From Bactericera cockerelli (Eukaryota > Arthropoda > Insecta > Hemiptera > Triozidae): a stretch of 64,000 bases of DNA. Shown in pieces: positions 21,025 through 31,989 of this stretch. Both the position numbers and the translations under genes were made by a program. Below the pieces are notes generated by a model. It was not told the DNA's origin and made no database searches. It worked only from the letters and a program-made list of their open reading frames with translations. The stretch spans positions 25,750,817 through 25,814,816 of the forward strand of contig CM044964.1 in NCBI GenBank assembly GCA_024516035.1, in the 5' to 3' direction. The number at the start of each line of letters is the position of its first letter. Position 1 is the first letter of the stretch.

Positions 21025-21293
21025 GGGAGGGAGAGAGGAGAGTAGGAGTGAGAGGAAATGGTGGAGAGAGATAATGGGAGAAAAGGAGAGAGAGGGAATG
21101 GGATATTGCGGGAGAGAAAGGTATAGAGAGATTGTGTGGAGAGTATAAGAGAGTGAATGGGAGATTGAGGTAGAGAAAGGTATAGAGAGGTAGTGTAGAA
21201 GAGAGGTGTAGAGAGAAAGAGAGAGAAAAAGAGAGAGAGAGTGTGGAGAGAGGAAGAGAAAAGAATAAAAGGGAAGACGGAGGGATTAAAAGC

Positions 21294-21325
<32 letters not shown>

Positions 21326-21418
21326 AGGGTATAGGAGAAAAAGAAAAGGAGAAAGAGGGAAGGAGAGAGAGGAAAGGAGGGAGATAAACAGTAAAATGGA
21401 AGGTAGTGGGAGCGAGAC

Positions 21419-21473
<55 letters not shown>

Positions 21474-22495
21474 GCGAAACTAAGAGAGAAAAAAGGAGAG
21501 AAGGAGACAAAAGGAGAGGGAGAGAGTGGTAGAGAAGGAGAGAAAAGAAGAGAGTAGAACTGTCTCTCCCTTCCTCTCTTTTGGCTTTCCCTTCATCTTG
21601 GTCGCAATCAATAAAATCTAGGTTTGTGTTGCATACCCATGTTGAGTGAGCACGCGAAGAGCGAGAGAAAAAGAAAGAGATGGGGGTGAATGAAAGATTG
21701 AGACAGAGAGAAAAATGGAAAGAGAGAGGAAATAGTTGAGCATTGAAAAAGAAAAAAGAGAGAGAGAGAGAAAGAAAGAGAAAGGAAATTGTTGGGGGTG
21801 AATGAAAGATTGAGAAAGAGACAGAGAGAGAGAGATGGAATGAGAAAGGAAATAGTTGAACACGAAAAAGAAAAAAGAGAGAGAGAGAGAGAGAGGATTG
21901 TTGGGGGTGGGACAGAAAAATGGCGAGACAAAAACAGGCTGACAACCTGCTTTCTTCTTTCTTCATTCACACTCTTTTAAAATTGACTGAAGTGAATGAG
22001 TGAGAAGTGGGGGAGAAGATATGAGAGATTGCAAGAGAAATCTTTATTGACATTAAGAGAGAGAGAGAGAGAGTATGATTGACAAAGGGAGAGAGAACAA
22101 AAAAGACTTTTTGTCTTTTCAAAATGAGTGTTTCACAGCCACTATTATTTCGTACCCATGAACCAGCAGCTATTAAAGACGTTTGTGATCTATGTTGCAT
22201 CTTGTCCATCCCGTGGTGTGCCCCTCTCCTAATGGGTGAGAAGATGAAGAGATGGAGGAAGATAGAGTGACAGAGATAGAGAGAAAGAGAATGGAAATAG
22301 AGAAATATGTAAAAATTAAGATGGGGAAAAGAGGTAGAAGGGATATATAGAGATTTACCTTTGTAAAGATTAAGATGGAGAAGAAGAAGGAGAGAGAGAG
22401 AGAGAAAGAGAGGAAGGAAGAGAGAGAGAGAGAGAGAGAAAGAGAGACAGAGAGAGAGAGACAGAGAGAGAGAGAGACAGAGAGAGAGAGAGGGA
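21025..22495 (+). repeat. Polypurine mosaic
   Basis: GA-rich blocks at 21025-21555, 21660-21900, 22050-22095 and 22260-22495 include a pure GA run at 21421-21470. Spacers are ordinary sequence, one of them a SINE-F fragment. A roughly 120-bp unit (GGGGGTGAATGAAAGATTGA) is duplicated at 21680 and 21793. Confidence 0.85.
22115..22232 (-). repeat. SINE-F tail fragment
   Basis: ATGAGTGTTTCACAGCC, GAACCAGCAGC and CTTGTCCATCCCGTGG match the SINE-F copies at 39480, 39798 and 56985. No tRNA head is present. Confidence 0.65.
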
Positions 22496-22741
22496 AATAA
22501 ATATGAGAAAAATTCAAGCTTGGGAATATGGAAAACTGATGACTGTGCGAAAAACTCATACATAAATAATTATATGTAGGTACCTATACAGTGGAACACC
22601 TATACCTAGATCTGATGTACAGACACGCTGAATGAATAGTATTATAATTCATGTTTTGCTGCATATTCGTACATATGAATAATAATAATAATAGTAGTAG
22701 TAGTAAAAATACTCGTTAGTGGAAGATAGTCATAGTGACTA

Positions 22742-22903
22742 CTATTATTATTATAAAACATTTTCTTAGATACAAAAGACATAGAAACCATATATAGGAA
22801 TGTACAATTAAAAGGAAAAAGAATAGATAAATATATACATATAAACATATGTCCTAACTAAGGGGCGGGGTTATTGCCTATGGTAATCTCTTCCATCCAA
22901 CTA
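22742..22903 (-). repeat. LINE 3' tail, family G
   Basis: ATATGTCCTAACTAAGGGGC, GGGGTTATTGCCTATGG, TAATCTCTTCCATCC in plus-strand order. One stem position is mutated (GGTAAT). Confidence 0.65.
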
Positions 22904-22921
22904 TTCTTCATCTTTTTGTTC

Positions 22922-23125
22922 GTTGAGGTTGGTATCGTTCAACCTATTTCTCATGGTTGAGGTTGGTATCGTTCAAACTATTTCTCATGGTTGAGGTTGG
23001 TATCGTTCAACCTATTTCTCATGGTTGAGGTTGGTATTGTTCAACCTATTTCTCATGTTTGAGGTTGGTATTGTTCAACCTATTTCTCATAGTTGAGGTT
23101 GGTATTGTTCAACCTATTTCTCATG
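22922..23125 (+). repeat. 34-bp minisatellite, six units
   Basis: The unit GTTGAGGTTGGTATCGTTCA followed by ACCTATTTCTCATG is repeated six times back to back with one to three substitutions. No spacers, so it is not a CRISPR-like array. Each unit holds the complementary pair GGTTGA and TCAACC and could form a small stem. Confidence 0.92.
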
Positions 23126-23204
23126 GTTGAAGAATACCTCTGTATGCCGTCATCAAGTGAGACAGCTTGTAAGGCTACGGTGACCACTAATAAAAGCAAA
23201 AAGA

Positions 23205-23425
23205 GAAGGACTGAAGTTCAGCAACGTCCAGCGAGGTCAGGACTTGGAAGAGTGACCATTCAAATTCGAACTCTCTGCCGGCTACCCCTTACCCACTCAG
23301 GTTTTTGTAAGGCTATTTATGAGGTGAATTTGAGTAGTGGATTTGTGAGTTTCCAGAAAATGGAAGGTAAAACCCCCGTTGTGATATGACTTTGCAGTTG
23401 AAAGTGATGTTAAACCCTCCACACC
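23205..23425 (+). repeat. 5S-derived SINE
   Basis: CTGAAGTTCAGCAACGTCCA, GCGAGGTCAGGACTTGG and AGAGTGACC correspond to the internal promoter region of 5S rRNA. The body continues with TTGTGAGTTTCCAG, GGTAAAACCCCCGTTGTGAT and AGTGATGTTAAACCC, as in the other copies. Confidence 0.7.
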
Positions 23426-23669
23426 AAAAGAGAAGGATACTTGAGAAGAAATTAGAAAAAACTATGTAATGTATTTATGTTATAAAAACTATGTAAAGTA
23501 TTTATGTTATAAAAACTATGTAATGTATTTATGTTACAATAAGTTGAACTTGACACTCTTGACAGGGTAAAATAAAGCTAAAGAGAGCCGTAAATTTAGC
23601 GGGTATAACAGCACTTAAAGAAAACGGAGGTACACCTGTTCACAAATTGTGTGAAAGTGTCAAAAATTA

Positions 23670-23845
23670 TGGAAGAGAGAAGGAGAGAGTCTTGAGGGGT
23701 GAACTAGAGAGAGATAGAGGGAATAAGAAAAGAGAGAGAAGAAGAGAGTTGGGTGAAATAGAGTGAAGGAGAGAGAGAGGTAGGAAAGAAACAGGGATGA
23801 GAGAAAGAGAGGGAATTGAGACAAAGATAGAGAAGGAATGGAGGA

Positions 23846-23906
<61 letters not shown>

Positions 23907-24415
23907 TGAAGAGAAGGAGGAAGATTAAAGACATGAAAGAGTTGGAGAAAGAATAATTATAAAGAGAGAACAGGGGAGAGGAAGAGACAAAAAGAGAAAG
24001 ATAGAGGAGGAATAGAGAAAGAGAGAGGGATGAAGAGAAGGCGGAAGATTAAAGGAATGAAAGAGAAGGAGAGAGAATAATTATAGGAAGAGAGAACAGG
24101 GGAGAGGAAGAGACAGAAAGAAAAAGTTAGAGGAGGAATAGAGGGAGAGAAAGGGATGAAGAGAACGAGAGAAAATAATTATAGGGAGATAGGAGAGGAG
24201 GATCGGGATAGACAAAGGGGAGATGAAAAAACTAAAGAGCGACCGAGGGAATAATTATTACGAAAAAGGGGCATAGAGAGAGAGTGCTTGTGTGAGAGAG
24301 GGAGAGAGAGAAAGACAGTGTTTGTGATGTGAGAGAGAGAGAGAAAGAGAAAGAGAGTGCTTGTGTGTGTGAGAGAGGGAGATAATGGGGAGGATATGAT
24401 AGTGAGAACGCGGGG
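23670..24415 (+). repeat. Polypurine tract
   Basis: GA-rich DNA with a pure GA run of over 50 bp at about 23850-23903. A unit with GGGATGAAGAGAAGG and GGAAGATTAAAG recurs about every 120-130 bp. Confidence 0.85.
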
Positions 24416-24514
24416 TAAAGTTCAATTAATAGTGTAATTGATTCGCATTTCAAACTTATACCTGGAGCCTGGACAACAAAAGTTCTGGAATTCCTGGAAA
24501 ATAATCAAGTTAGG

Positions 24515-24641
24515 TTACGGGTTGGGTGGAGGGGATTGCCATAGACACCGTTTTTTTCTATGACCTACCAAGAACCTTTGTGCTGTTGATCTTCTCTTGC
24601 CGTATTTGCTGAGAAACCCCGCCTTTAGTTAGGACAACTGT
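24515..24641 (+). repeat. LINE tail G with a 60-bp insert at the stem tip
   Basis: GGGTTGGGTGGAGGGGATTG (about 24519) and CCCGCCTTTAGTTAGGACA (about 24617) are family-G flanks. Between them, replacing the second stem arm, lies 24551-24612 (TTTCTATGACCTACCAAGAA), also present at 25165-25226 in a different context. Confidence 0.6.
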
Positions 24642-24852
24642 ATAATAATAATAATATCGCCTTATTTATACTGCCCGATTAGGACTATTAGAGTCCCATT
24701 ATTCCAGCAGTAAGCCCAAGACATATTATTATGTGGTAAAAATCCCAATTTGGAGGATAACTTGTCATGTCCCAGTTGGGTTTCGAACCCACGACCTCTG
24801 GAGTCTTTGGATTCACAGAGTGCCGCCTTTACCACTGAGCTACCGCGACAGA
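24642..24852 (-). repeat. SINE-A, full copy
   Basis: A TAA-repeat tail, the body with CCCGATTAGGACTATTAGAG and CCAGCAGTAAGCCCAAGAC, and the tRNA-like head with box B (GGGTTTCGAACCCACG in reverse) and box A (CCACTGAGCTA). One head change (CGCGACA) marks divergence. Confidence 0.85.
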
Positions 24853-25092
24853 TATATTTTATCTACGTTGTTCATCTTTTTTTCTTGGTAATATGTTTTT
24901 AATATTCATAAAGAATTCAATATTACCGGATAATAATTATGTAGTAATGTTAGCTATTATCATTATGCTATTTTTATTATTTATTTGTAGCTCATTAAAA
25001 CAGTTTTTCTAATGGTAAATGTTGAAATTGTTGAGCCAAAGGCTTCAACATTCCTGTTTTTAAAGAACATTCTTCACCTAATAATAATAATA

Positions 25093-25235
25093 AGAACACT
25101 CTTCAGTGGAAGGTAACCACCAGGCGTGCTTAATGCTCAAAGCATTTTCTACCACCTAACCCTCTTTTTTCTATGACCTATCAAGAACTCTTCTGCTATA
25201 GATCTTCTCTTGCAGTATTTGCTAAGGATCACCTA
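25093..25235 (-). repeat. SINE-B tail joined to an unassigned 60-bp segment
   Basis: CACTCTTCAGTGGAAGGTAA and CCACCAGGCGTGCTTAATGC to CTAACCCTC are a SINE-B 3' end. It continues into TTTCTATGACCTATCAAGAA (25165-25226), the segment shared with 24551-24612. Confidence 0.6.
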
Positions 25236-25562
25236 AAAAATAAAGAAGATAAAACTCCAGAAAACAAGAGGATAAATCTCCAAAAATCAAGAAGATATAA
25301 CTCCACACCTCCTTTGGGAGTGAAATAGAGAAAAGTTCAAGAAGAACTCAGTATAAATAAGATCAGAAGGAAAAGATTCAAAGGAAAAAGGGATTTTCTT
25401 AGTGAAAAAAAATATTTGTATCTTTCTACTTTCTACAAAGAAAAGAATAATTTAACTCCGAGGTAAACTGGGAGGTAAGATTTTAATTTTCCCTTTCTTA
25501 ACACAAGAAAAATAAACAGTTGCCGTTACTCACTGACGCATAGCATACTCATGAGGTTGACA
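25236..25562. other. A-rich DNA without a gene
   Basis: Repeated pieces such as AGATAAAACTCCAGAAAAC and AGGATAAATCTCCAAAAATC at 25248-25310 look like a short degenerate tandem repeat of about 25 bp. No coding signal. Confidence 0.45.
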
Positions 25563-25779
25563 TAATAATAATAACAACACCCTTTTGGAAGGTAACTCCA
25601 CCAGGCGAGGTTAATACTGGAAGCATTTTCTACCACCTAACCCTCAGAGTCTTGTTATTATGTGTTCGTAAACTCAAATTAACGAGGAAAAATTCAGGTG
25701 GGATTCGAACCAACGCAACGGATCCCAACGCCACCTGGATTACTAGACTAACGCGTTAACCACTTGACTACCAGTGCAC
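25563..25779 (-). repeat. SINE-B, full copy
   Basis: On the minus strand the tRNA-like head starts GTGCACTGGTAGTCAAGTGG with TTAACGCGTTAG and box B GTTGGTTCGAATCCCACC. The body has TTTTTCCTCGTTAATTTGAG and GGGTTAGGTGGTAGAAAATG, then a TTA-repeat tail. Confidence 0.8.
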
Positions 25780-26202
25780 TTCTACTTGTATGGTTTCTTT
25801 TTGTGTCATTAAGTCATTATATTATATCACAACTTTAGTGGATAGCGCGGCATTACGAAAGTTCTAATAACACCCAACTCAAGAACTTCATTGCTTCCTC
25901 GTACTGAGGACAGTTAAGTCCTCGGAAGTAAATTACTCAGATAAGTCGGGAGAAGAACGCGGCAAAGGAAATTAACATTTCTGAAAGCTTCAGAACAAAC
26001 AAAGAAAACAAGGATTATGCTGTAACCAACTAGCATAGTTATGTTGGGATCTACCTACAAAGAAAGATAATATTATCCTTGCTGAAAAAAGAATTGCAAA
26101 GAAAATTGAATTTGTATTTTCTTCTCTTACTGTTTGAGTTTTCATCTAAAAATGTGTTAGTCTGTAAATCTACTTGGAAAAACAGTTAGTATTATTATTA
26201 AA
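25780..26202. other. SINE-D tail fragment and AT-rich DNA
   Basis: About 25800-25865 carries the SINE-D tail signature ATCACAACTTTAGTGGATAG and CGCGGCATTACG. The rest has no recognisable feature. Confidence 0.45.
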
Positions 26203-26516
26203 CTAGCTAAGTCCCGGCGCTTTGTCGCCGTTGTGGTTACTGCCCATGGCTGGGGTCCTATTTGACCAAGAAATCCCGGTATCTTGAAAATGGTAATAGA
26301 TATTTTAATTTTTATAATTTACAAGACAGTTGAACGGTAGTTTAGGGGGGGTCAACTCTCATGAAATTTTCAATATCTGTTACTGTTTGGGCTGTGGTAT
26401 TGTAAATAGACAAGCCCTAGACATAGGGGTTGTCTGTTTACATAATCAGCCAGCCAGACACGCACAGATTTGAGTTTTTTTTTTACAGATACAGATTTGA
26501 GTTGTATCGATATAGA
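26203..26516 (-). mobile_element. Helitron-like element, second family
   Basis: On the minus strand it begins TCTATATCGATACAACTC after a host A and ends with a hairpin (CGGCGACAAAGCGCCG) followed by GGACTTAG, CTAG and a host T, the TC...CTRR-T arrangement of Helitrons. At 314 bp it encodes nothing. Confidence 0.65.
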
Positions 26517-26912
26517 TAGGTACTTATAAACTCTGTTTCGTGTTAATATAGGCCGGTTGGCTGGCGCTACTTGACGAGCGCTCGCCTCCCGGTGAGCTTG
26601 ATATTATTGTTATGAACCTCCTAGATATAACGAGAGGAAAATGGTTCTACCACAGAATAAATGTCAAAATGATTGATTTCTTCTAAATTCACCAAGACAA
26701 AATGCTGAATTATAGAGATCTGAGCTAATTGAAAGAAAAACGATAATTAAATATGGGTAATAATTTAAAAACATCTCTTAAGCTCAATTTCTAAAAACTT
26801 GCCGAAAACAATACTTCGTATAGCCTTCAGGTAATATAGAAAGTAAAATTCATAATTCCAGCTGTAAGTAATTTTTGAAATTCATAAAATTATTTTACTT
26901 TATCCTGACATC
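26517..26912. other. AT-rich DNA without a gene
   Basis: A short GC-rich piece at about 26550-26600 (GGCTGGCGCTACTTGACGAG) may be the edge of a further repeat. Nothing else was recognised. Confidence 0.4.
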
Positions 26913-27129
26913 ATAATAATAATAATAATAATATCGCCTTATTTATACTGCCCGATTAAGACAATTAAAGTCCCATTATTCCAGCAGTAAGCCCAAGACA
27001 TATTATTATGTGGTAAAAATCCCAATTGGGAGGATAACATGTCATGTCCTGGCTGGGTTTCGAACCCACGACCTCTGGAGTCTTTGGATTCACAGAGTGC
27101 CGCCTTTACCACTGAGCTACCGGGACAGA
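26913..27129 (-). repeat. SINE-A, full copy
   Basis: All modules are present: TAA tail, body (GCCCGATTAAGACAATTAAA, CCAGCAGTAAGCCC), box B in GGGTTTCGAACCCACGACC and box A in CCACTGAGCTACCGGGACA. It directly abuts the CACTG-ended element. Confidence 0.85.
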
Positions 27130-27136
27130 TCATACA

Positions 27137-29180
27137 CACTGAAAAAAATTTTAGGTTCGTTTTTACTAAACAGTTTTGTAAAGGATTTTTAATAAAAAAT
27201 TTCGTTAAAATAACAAGAAATTGATAAATCCCACTAATAGTCATTTGAGATTTTACTTGGGCGTTCGTAAGAATAATCAATCAATTCTTGTAAATCGTCT
27301 GATCGTAAAACCAACTAACGTGTTAATTACCGCAATCAGAACATTAGTTATGCTTACCAAGTTCTGTTTTGCTGGATCTATAACCAATATATTGGTAAGA
27401 TTTACAAAAAGTTTGGTTAAATCTAATAAAATTATTCTGTTAAAAATACCACCTGATGAGTACATGTCTGATAATTAACAAACAAAAATCGTTACTCTCA
27501 CCAGATTTATATATGATAAAAAACACTAAACAGTATTCGTTGGTTTAACAAGATTTTATCTAAAATTACAAAACATGTTTGTTAAATGAACCATACGGTT
27601 TCAGATTTCTGACAGATTTGTTTAGCTAAGTTTTCTAAACTTTTTTGTAAAACTCGGTCGTTATGAAAATCATTTGTAGTCCCAACGAAAGTTTTGTTAA
27701 TCACCCCTAGTCAATGACGGTTACAAGACGCTTTGATTAGATTTACTAAATAGAATTGTAGATTGAACAAAATTCTTGCTAAAACACGTGTGTCGAGAGA
27801 CGAGAGAGACAAAAGATCTACAACAATTAATAGATACCGAAATCAATTTCAGATTCAGTTGTTTTATGTTGATTGATGGCCCTGTGATTATTACGTCATA
27901 TCTTTTTAAAATGGTATTGTTGTTTTTTTTTTTCAAAATCAAATTGATTTATTTATTTAAATATTAACGTCCACTGGAGAACGTTAATATCTAAATACAC
28001 AGTTAATTTTAATATTTACATAGTTAATATTAATAATGTCATGCTTGGGTTTATTCGTAGATGTTTTGTGTGGTTTGGGTTGATAGGTATTGTGAAAGTT
28101 TAGTTATTGGGTGTTTTGTGTAAGTCTGGATTTGGTTGATAGGTGGTGTGAGATTTTGGTTGTTTGATGTGTTGTCTAAATCTGTGTTTGTTGGTTATGT
28201 TAATGTGGTTGATGTGCACTTAGTGTGTTGTGTAAGTGAGTCGTGTGAATTTGGTGATTCTTTTTTATTTATATAATAAAAAATAATTTTTGTGTTAAAG
28301 AGGTTTAAATTTTTAAAACTATATTTTGCATAGTTATTTCATCATTTAAAACTTTAATTGTATGTATTTTAAATGTCTCTTATTGCATTTTAAACAAATG
28401 AATCTGTGTTTCTCAATAAAAGTGTTAAATACACGCCTATTTTTAAATTATTGCAATTATATTTTGAATTATTTTCTCATAATGACTTAGTAACTGACAT
28501 TGTTGTAAAAGTTTACTACAGGCGTTTCTGAAGTTCACTATGATTATCAGTGAAGTTTACTGAGGTTATTAGTGAAGTTTATTGAAACTATCAGTAAAGT
28601 TTACTGAAACTATCAGTAAAATTTACTAATATTGTTCGTGAGGTTAACTAAACGAGTCAATAGTGTGAACGAAATGCGTTGCTTAAACTTACTAAACAGT
28701 TCAGTAGATTTAACCAATCTCTGGAGTAAGCAATAACAAGTCTGGTTGTTAAATCAACTATTACTATGTTTAAAATTACAAAACACTATCATAAGCCATA
28801 CTGAGTTGATTGAATAGACTAATGAAGTATTTTGTAAACTTTACTAAACAGTATTGTAAATTCAACAAATTGAAAGAAACAACCTTCATAAGCATAACAA
28901 GATGATTCGTAAGCATTATGAATGCATGCTTGAGATCTTACTAAATACTTTAGTAAAGACAATGGAATTTTTTCTTGTCAAAAATACAATGATGAGATTA
29001 GTAAAAGTTACTAAACATAAATTTGTTGGATGAACGAAAGATATCATTATCTTTACTAAATAGAGTTTACGAAATTTGATTTGTAATCTTAACAAAACAT
29101 TTTGCTGTCACTCAATCAACCCTAAGACTTGTGAAATTTACTAAAGTTTTAGTAAGCCCTACAATAAATTTTTTTCAGTG
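27137..29180. mobile_element. 2-kb AT-rich element with CACTG-type ends and an internal motif array
   Basis: The ends are inverted: CACTGAAAAAAATTT at 27137-27151 and its complement at 29166-29180. Inside are at least 15 degenerate copies of TTTACTAAACAG-like motifs in both orientations, often followed by TTGTAAATTCAAC. They are denser towards both ends, plus a block of four 22-23-bp units (AGTAAAGTTTACTGAAACTA) at about 28540-28640 and a 15-bp-arm hairpin at 27956-27995. No open frame above about 100 codons and no transposase were found. CACTG ends occur in the CMC (CACTA/Chapaev) superfamily, but no matching target duplication is visible, so the class is uncertain. Confidence 0.55.
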
Positions 29181-29381
29181 CAAGAAGGTATTCAAATATA
29201 TTTATTTCATCGTACCTTTTAAGGCTTTTTAATAGATATTAGGTTTTGTAAAGTATAATATCTCCTCTACAAAAGGAGAATTATACATTGAACATTGCAT
29301 TATACAACATTATTCATTGTACTTTTTGGAGCATTATACATTGAACATAGTTTTGGCCTATTGTAAATAGTTTTGGAACCA
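29181..29381. other. AT-rich stretch without a gene
   Basis: A short repeated phrase (TATACATTGAACAT) occurs twice at 29281 and 29337. Nothing else is recognised. Confidence 0.4.
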
Positions 29382-29420
29382 GGTGCGTGAAGATAGCACC
29401 AGATACTTCCGCAACATCGA
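29382..29420 (+). repeat. Single end of the MULE-like MITE family
   Basis: AGGTGCGTGAAGATAGCACC matches the terminal repeat of the element at 45483-45784. The partner end is not present nearby. Confidence 0.5.
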
Positions 29421-29714
29421 AAGTGAAAAATGTGGGTATTCGTTCCTAAACTTTCACGTCCATTTGCCGTCCAACTTTCAAAAGCTTTGGACCCTCGGCC
29501 AGAGAAAAAGTTTGGCTATATTTTATGTTCCACCGTTATGCCCGCACAATGAGGAATAATAATAACAATAATAATGAAAATAATATTGATGATATTAGGA
29601 TAATGATAATAATACTAAAAATGGAGATAGTAATAATACTCGTAATAATAATAATAGAGATTGTGGTAGTGCAAGGGACAGAAGAAAGCCCAGAAGTAGA
29701 CAGAGTGAAAGTGG

Positions 29715-29764
29715 GATAAGGGGAGTGAGAGAGAGAGAGAGAAAGGAAGATAGGGAAAGGCAGG

Positions 29765-29857
<93 letters not shown>

Positions 29858-30110
29858 GAAGATAGGGAAAGGGAGGGTAGAGAGAGAGAAAAAAAGAGAG
29901 TTAGAGAAAGCAGGATAGGGGAAGGAAGGAGAGATAGAGAAAAAGAAAAACTGGGAGAAGAAGCTAGAGAGAGAAAAAGACAGACAGAGGGAGAGAGAAA
30001 GAGAGGGAGAGTGAGAGAGAGAGAGAATGAGAGAGTAAGAGGGAGAGACAGAAAAAGGAACACAAAATGGAGAAAATTTGAGTGGAACTGGAGAAGAAGT
30101 AGGAAAAGAG
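29715..30110 (+). repeat. Polypurine tract with long pure GA runs
   Basis: Pure GA at 29772-29799 and 29808-29853 is flanked by a duplicated block (GGAAGATAGGGAAAGG). Confidence 0.9.
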
Positions 30111-30461
30111 AGAGATTAAAAGCAGAAGGTTAAGGGACTTGGAGTAAGACTGGAAGGGGGAGGATGATAAATAGAATGTAAAGAAGAAGGAAGATAAGAA
30201 AGAGGAAAGAATAAAATCAGTGCATGAATTTTTGCATGAAGAATCAGTGCATGAATTTTTCCTTATTAATTTGAGTTTGTGACCACATAATAATAAATAA
30301 AATGGTTAAAGAAAAGAACAAGAACAAAATTTCTATAATATGAATATGGTTTCATTGTGATATTCTGTCACGACTTTGGTGGGTAGCTCAGTATTGTTGC
30401 AGCTGTAGAACTACCTACTTTTTACATACATATAATAATGATACGAATAATAATAATACTA

Positions 30462-30560
30462 AAAATAATTATAATACTGTTTAGTGGAAGTTAACCACCA
30501 GGCGAGGTTAATGCTCAAAGCATGTTCTATCACCTAACCCTCAGAGTCTTATAATGTAGT
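30462..30560 (-). repeat. SINE-B tail fragment
   Basis: GTGGAAGTTAACCACCAGGC and AATGCTCAAAGCATGTTC up to CCTCAGAGTCTTATAAT. The head and half of the body are missing. Confidence 0.7.
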
Positions 30561-30854
30561 ATATATACTTGAAAAACAAGATTATATAATAAAAAATATA
30601 AAAATTATAATAATAATAAAAGCACTCATAGGAATATTGGCGAGGCATTCTTCAAACTTTTAACTTCCCAAGTTTTTCAAATGAATAAAATTTATGTTGT
30701 TATTTCCTTTTAGAAAGTAAAATTTGAGAGGGGGGGGCTGCTGTTTCTTCTGGGCGCTGCTTTTTGAGAATACTGAGAGCGAAACAACATCATTTACAAA
30801 AAGGTAGAGGTAGATATATAGATATTTACATACATGATGATTGTGATAACTGTA

Positions 30855-31065
30855 ATAAATAATAATAATATCGCCTTATTTATACTGCCCGATTAGGACT
30901 ATTAAGTCCCATTATTCCAGCAGTAATCCCAAGTCATATTATTGTGTGGTAAAAATCCCAAATGGGAGGATAACTTGTCATGTCCCGGTTGGGTTTCGAA
31001 CACACGCCCTCTGGAGTCTTTGGATTCACAGAGTGCAGCCTTTACCACTGAGCTACCGGGACAGA
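30855..31065 (-). repeat. SINE-A, full copy
   Basis: TAA tail, SINE-A body, and tRNA-like head with box B changed to GGGTTTCGAACACACGCC. The box A side reads CCACTGAGCTACCGGGACA. Confidence 0.85.
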
Positions 31066-31229
31066 CTACATAGTGGATGATACTTGGTATTAGGCGCGGC
31101 CGGTAGGAAAATGTTTTGGGGGTGCTGCCACATAAACAGGACTAAACTGGTATTTCTAGAGTCGCTCACTTAGTACCTATCAGGTTTGAGTTTGTTTACC
31201 TTGACATTGTAATTAAAAAGTTTAATTAT

Positions 31230-31442
31230 TAATAATAACACTCTTTATGAATGGTTACCACCAGACGAGGTTAATGCTCAAAGCATTTTCTACCACCTGA
31301 CCCTTAGAGTCTTATCGCATTATGTGGTCACAAGCTCAAATTAATGAGGAAAAATTCATGCACTGGATGGGATTTGAACCAATGGATCGTTATGCTACCT
31401 GGATTACCGGACTAGCGCTTTAACCACTTGACTAACAGTGCA
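31230..31442 (-). repeat. SINE-B, full copy
   Basis: Head with GTGCACTGTTAGTCAAGTGG, box B changed to TTGGTTCAAATCCCATCC, body with CAAAGCATTTTCTACCACC in plus-strand order, and TAA tail. It lies directly next to a SINE-C in the same orientation. Confidence 0.8.
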
Positions 31443-31444
31443 CG

Positions 31445-31587
31445 TTATCATATTTGTGTTAATCACTTACGTGATATCACAACTATTCAAACTCGCTTTA
31501 CTAAATCCACGCGGGAAACCGGGATTTGAACCACCGACCTCCAGGTTACAAGTCTGCCGCCTCATCAATCTCGCTACTGAGGTCGGT
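31445..31587 (-). repeat. SINE-C, full copy
   Basis: On the minus strand: ACCGACCTCAGTAGC head, anticodon-like GGCAGACTTGTAACCTGG, box B GGTGGTTCAAATCCCGG, body AAAGCGAGTTTGAATAGTTG, end AAGTGATTAACACAAATATG. Confidence 0.78.
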
Positions 31588-31693
31588 CTAACATGGTAAC
31601 TATACAATACTCGTATTAATCATTCTAGAAACGTGTCTATCTAATGATTTTCACTGACTACAAGCTAGGACTTGGAAAAACATTCTTATTTCT

Positions 31694-31880
31694 ATTTTTT
31701 TTTTTTTTTTAAGCTTTATTAGGAGGACAAACAGGCAACAGTATAAAATTAAGAAGAGAAAGAAAAAAAAAACAAACAAATGACAAAATAAATAAGTAAA
31801 ATAGAAAAGAAAATAACAATAATGTCCTACCTAAAGGGCGGGGTTATTGCCTTTGGCAATCTCTTCCACCCAACCCTTAT
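31694..31880 (-). repeat. LINE 3' tail, family G, with poly(A)
   Basis: The minus strand runs from GGGTTGGGTGGAAGAGATTG through GCCAAAGGCAATAACCCCG and GGTAGGACATTATTG to CTAATAAAGCTT and about 18 A. It is the best example of this 3' end in the window. Confidence 0.75.
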
Positions 31881-31989
31881 TCGTCTGGGGGCTGAAGTTC
31901 TGCAGCTCCTTAGCATCGACCGCTCCTTCTTGGTATATACCTAGTTCCTATGTATTACCTACATACATATATTATATTACAGTACAATT

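Noticed and set aside
22922..23125. CRISPR-like array
   Set aside because: Units are contiguous without spacers and the genome is eukaryotic.
27010..27280. Small frames with PGWVSNPRPLESLDSQSAA-like peptides
   Set aside because: The same peptide arises wherever SINE-A heads occur (also 4.0, 13.8 and 56.5 kb), so it is a translation of the tRNA-like head.
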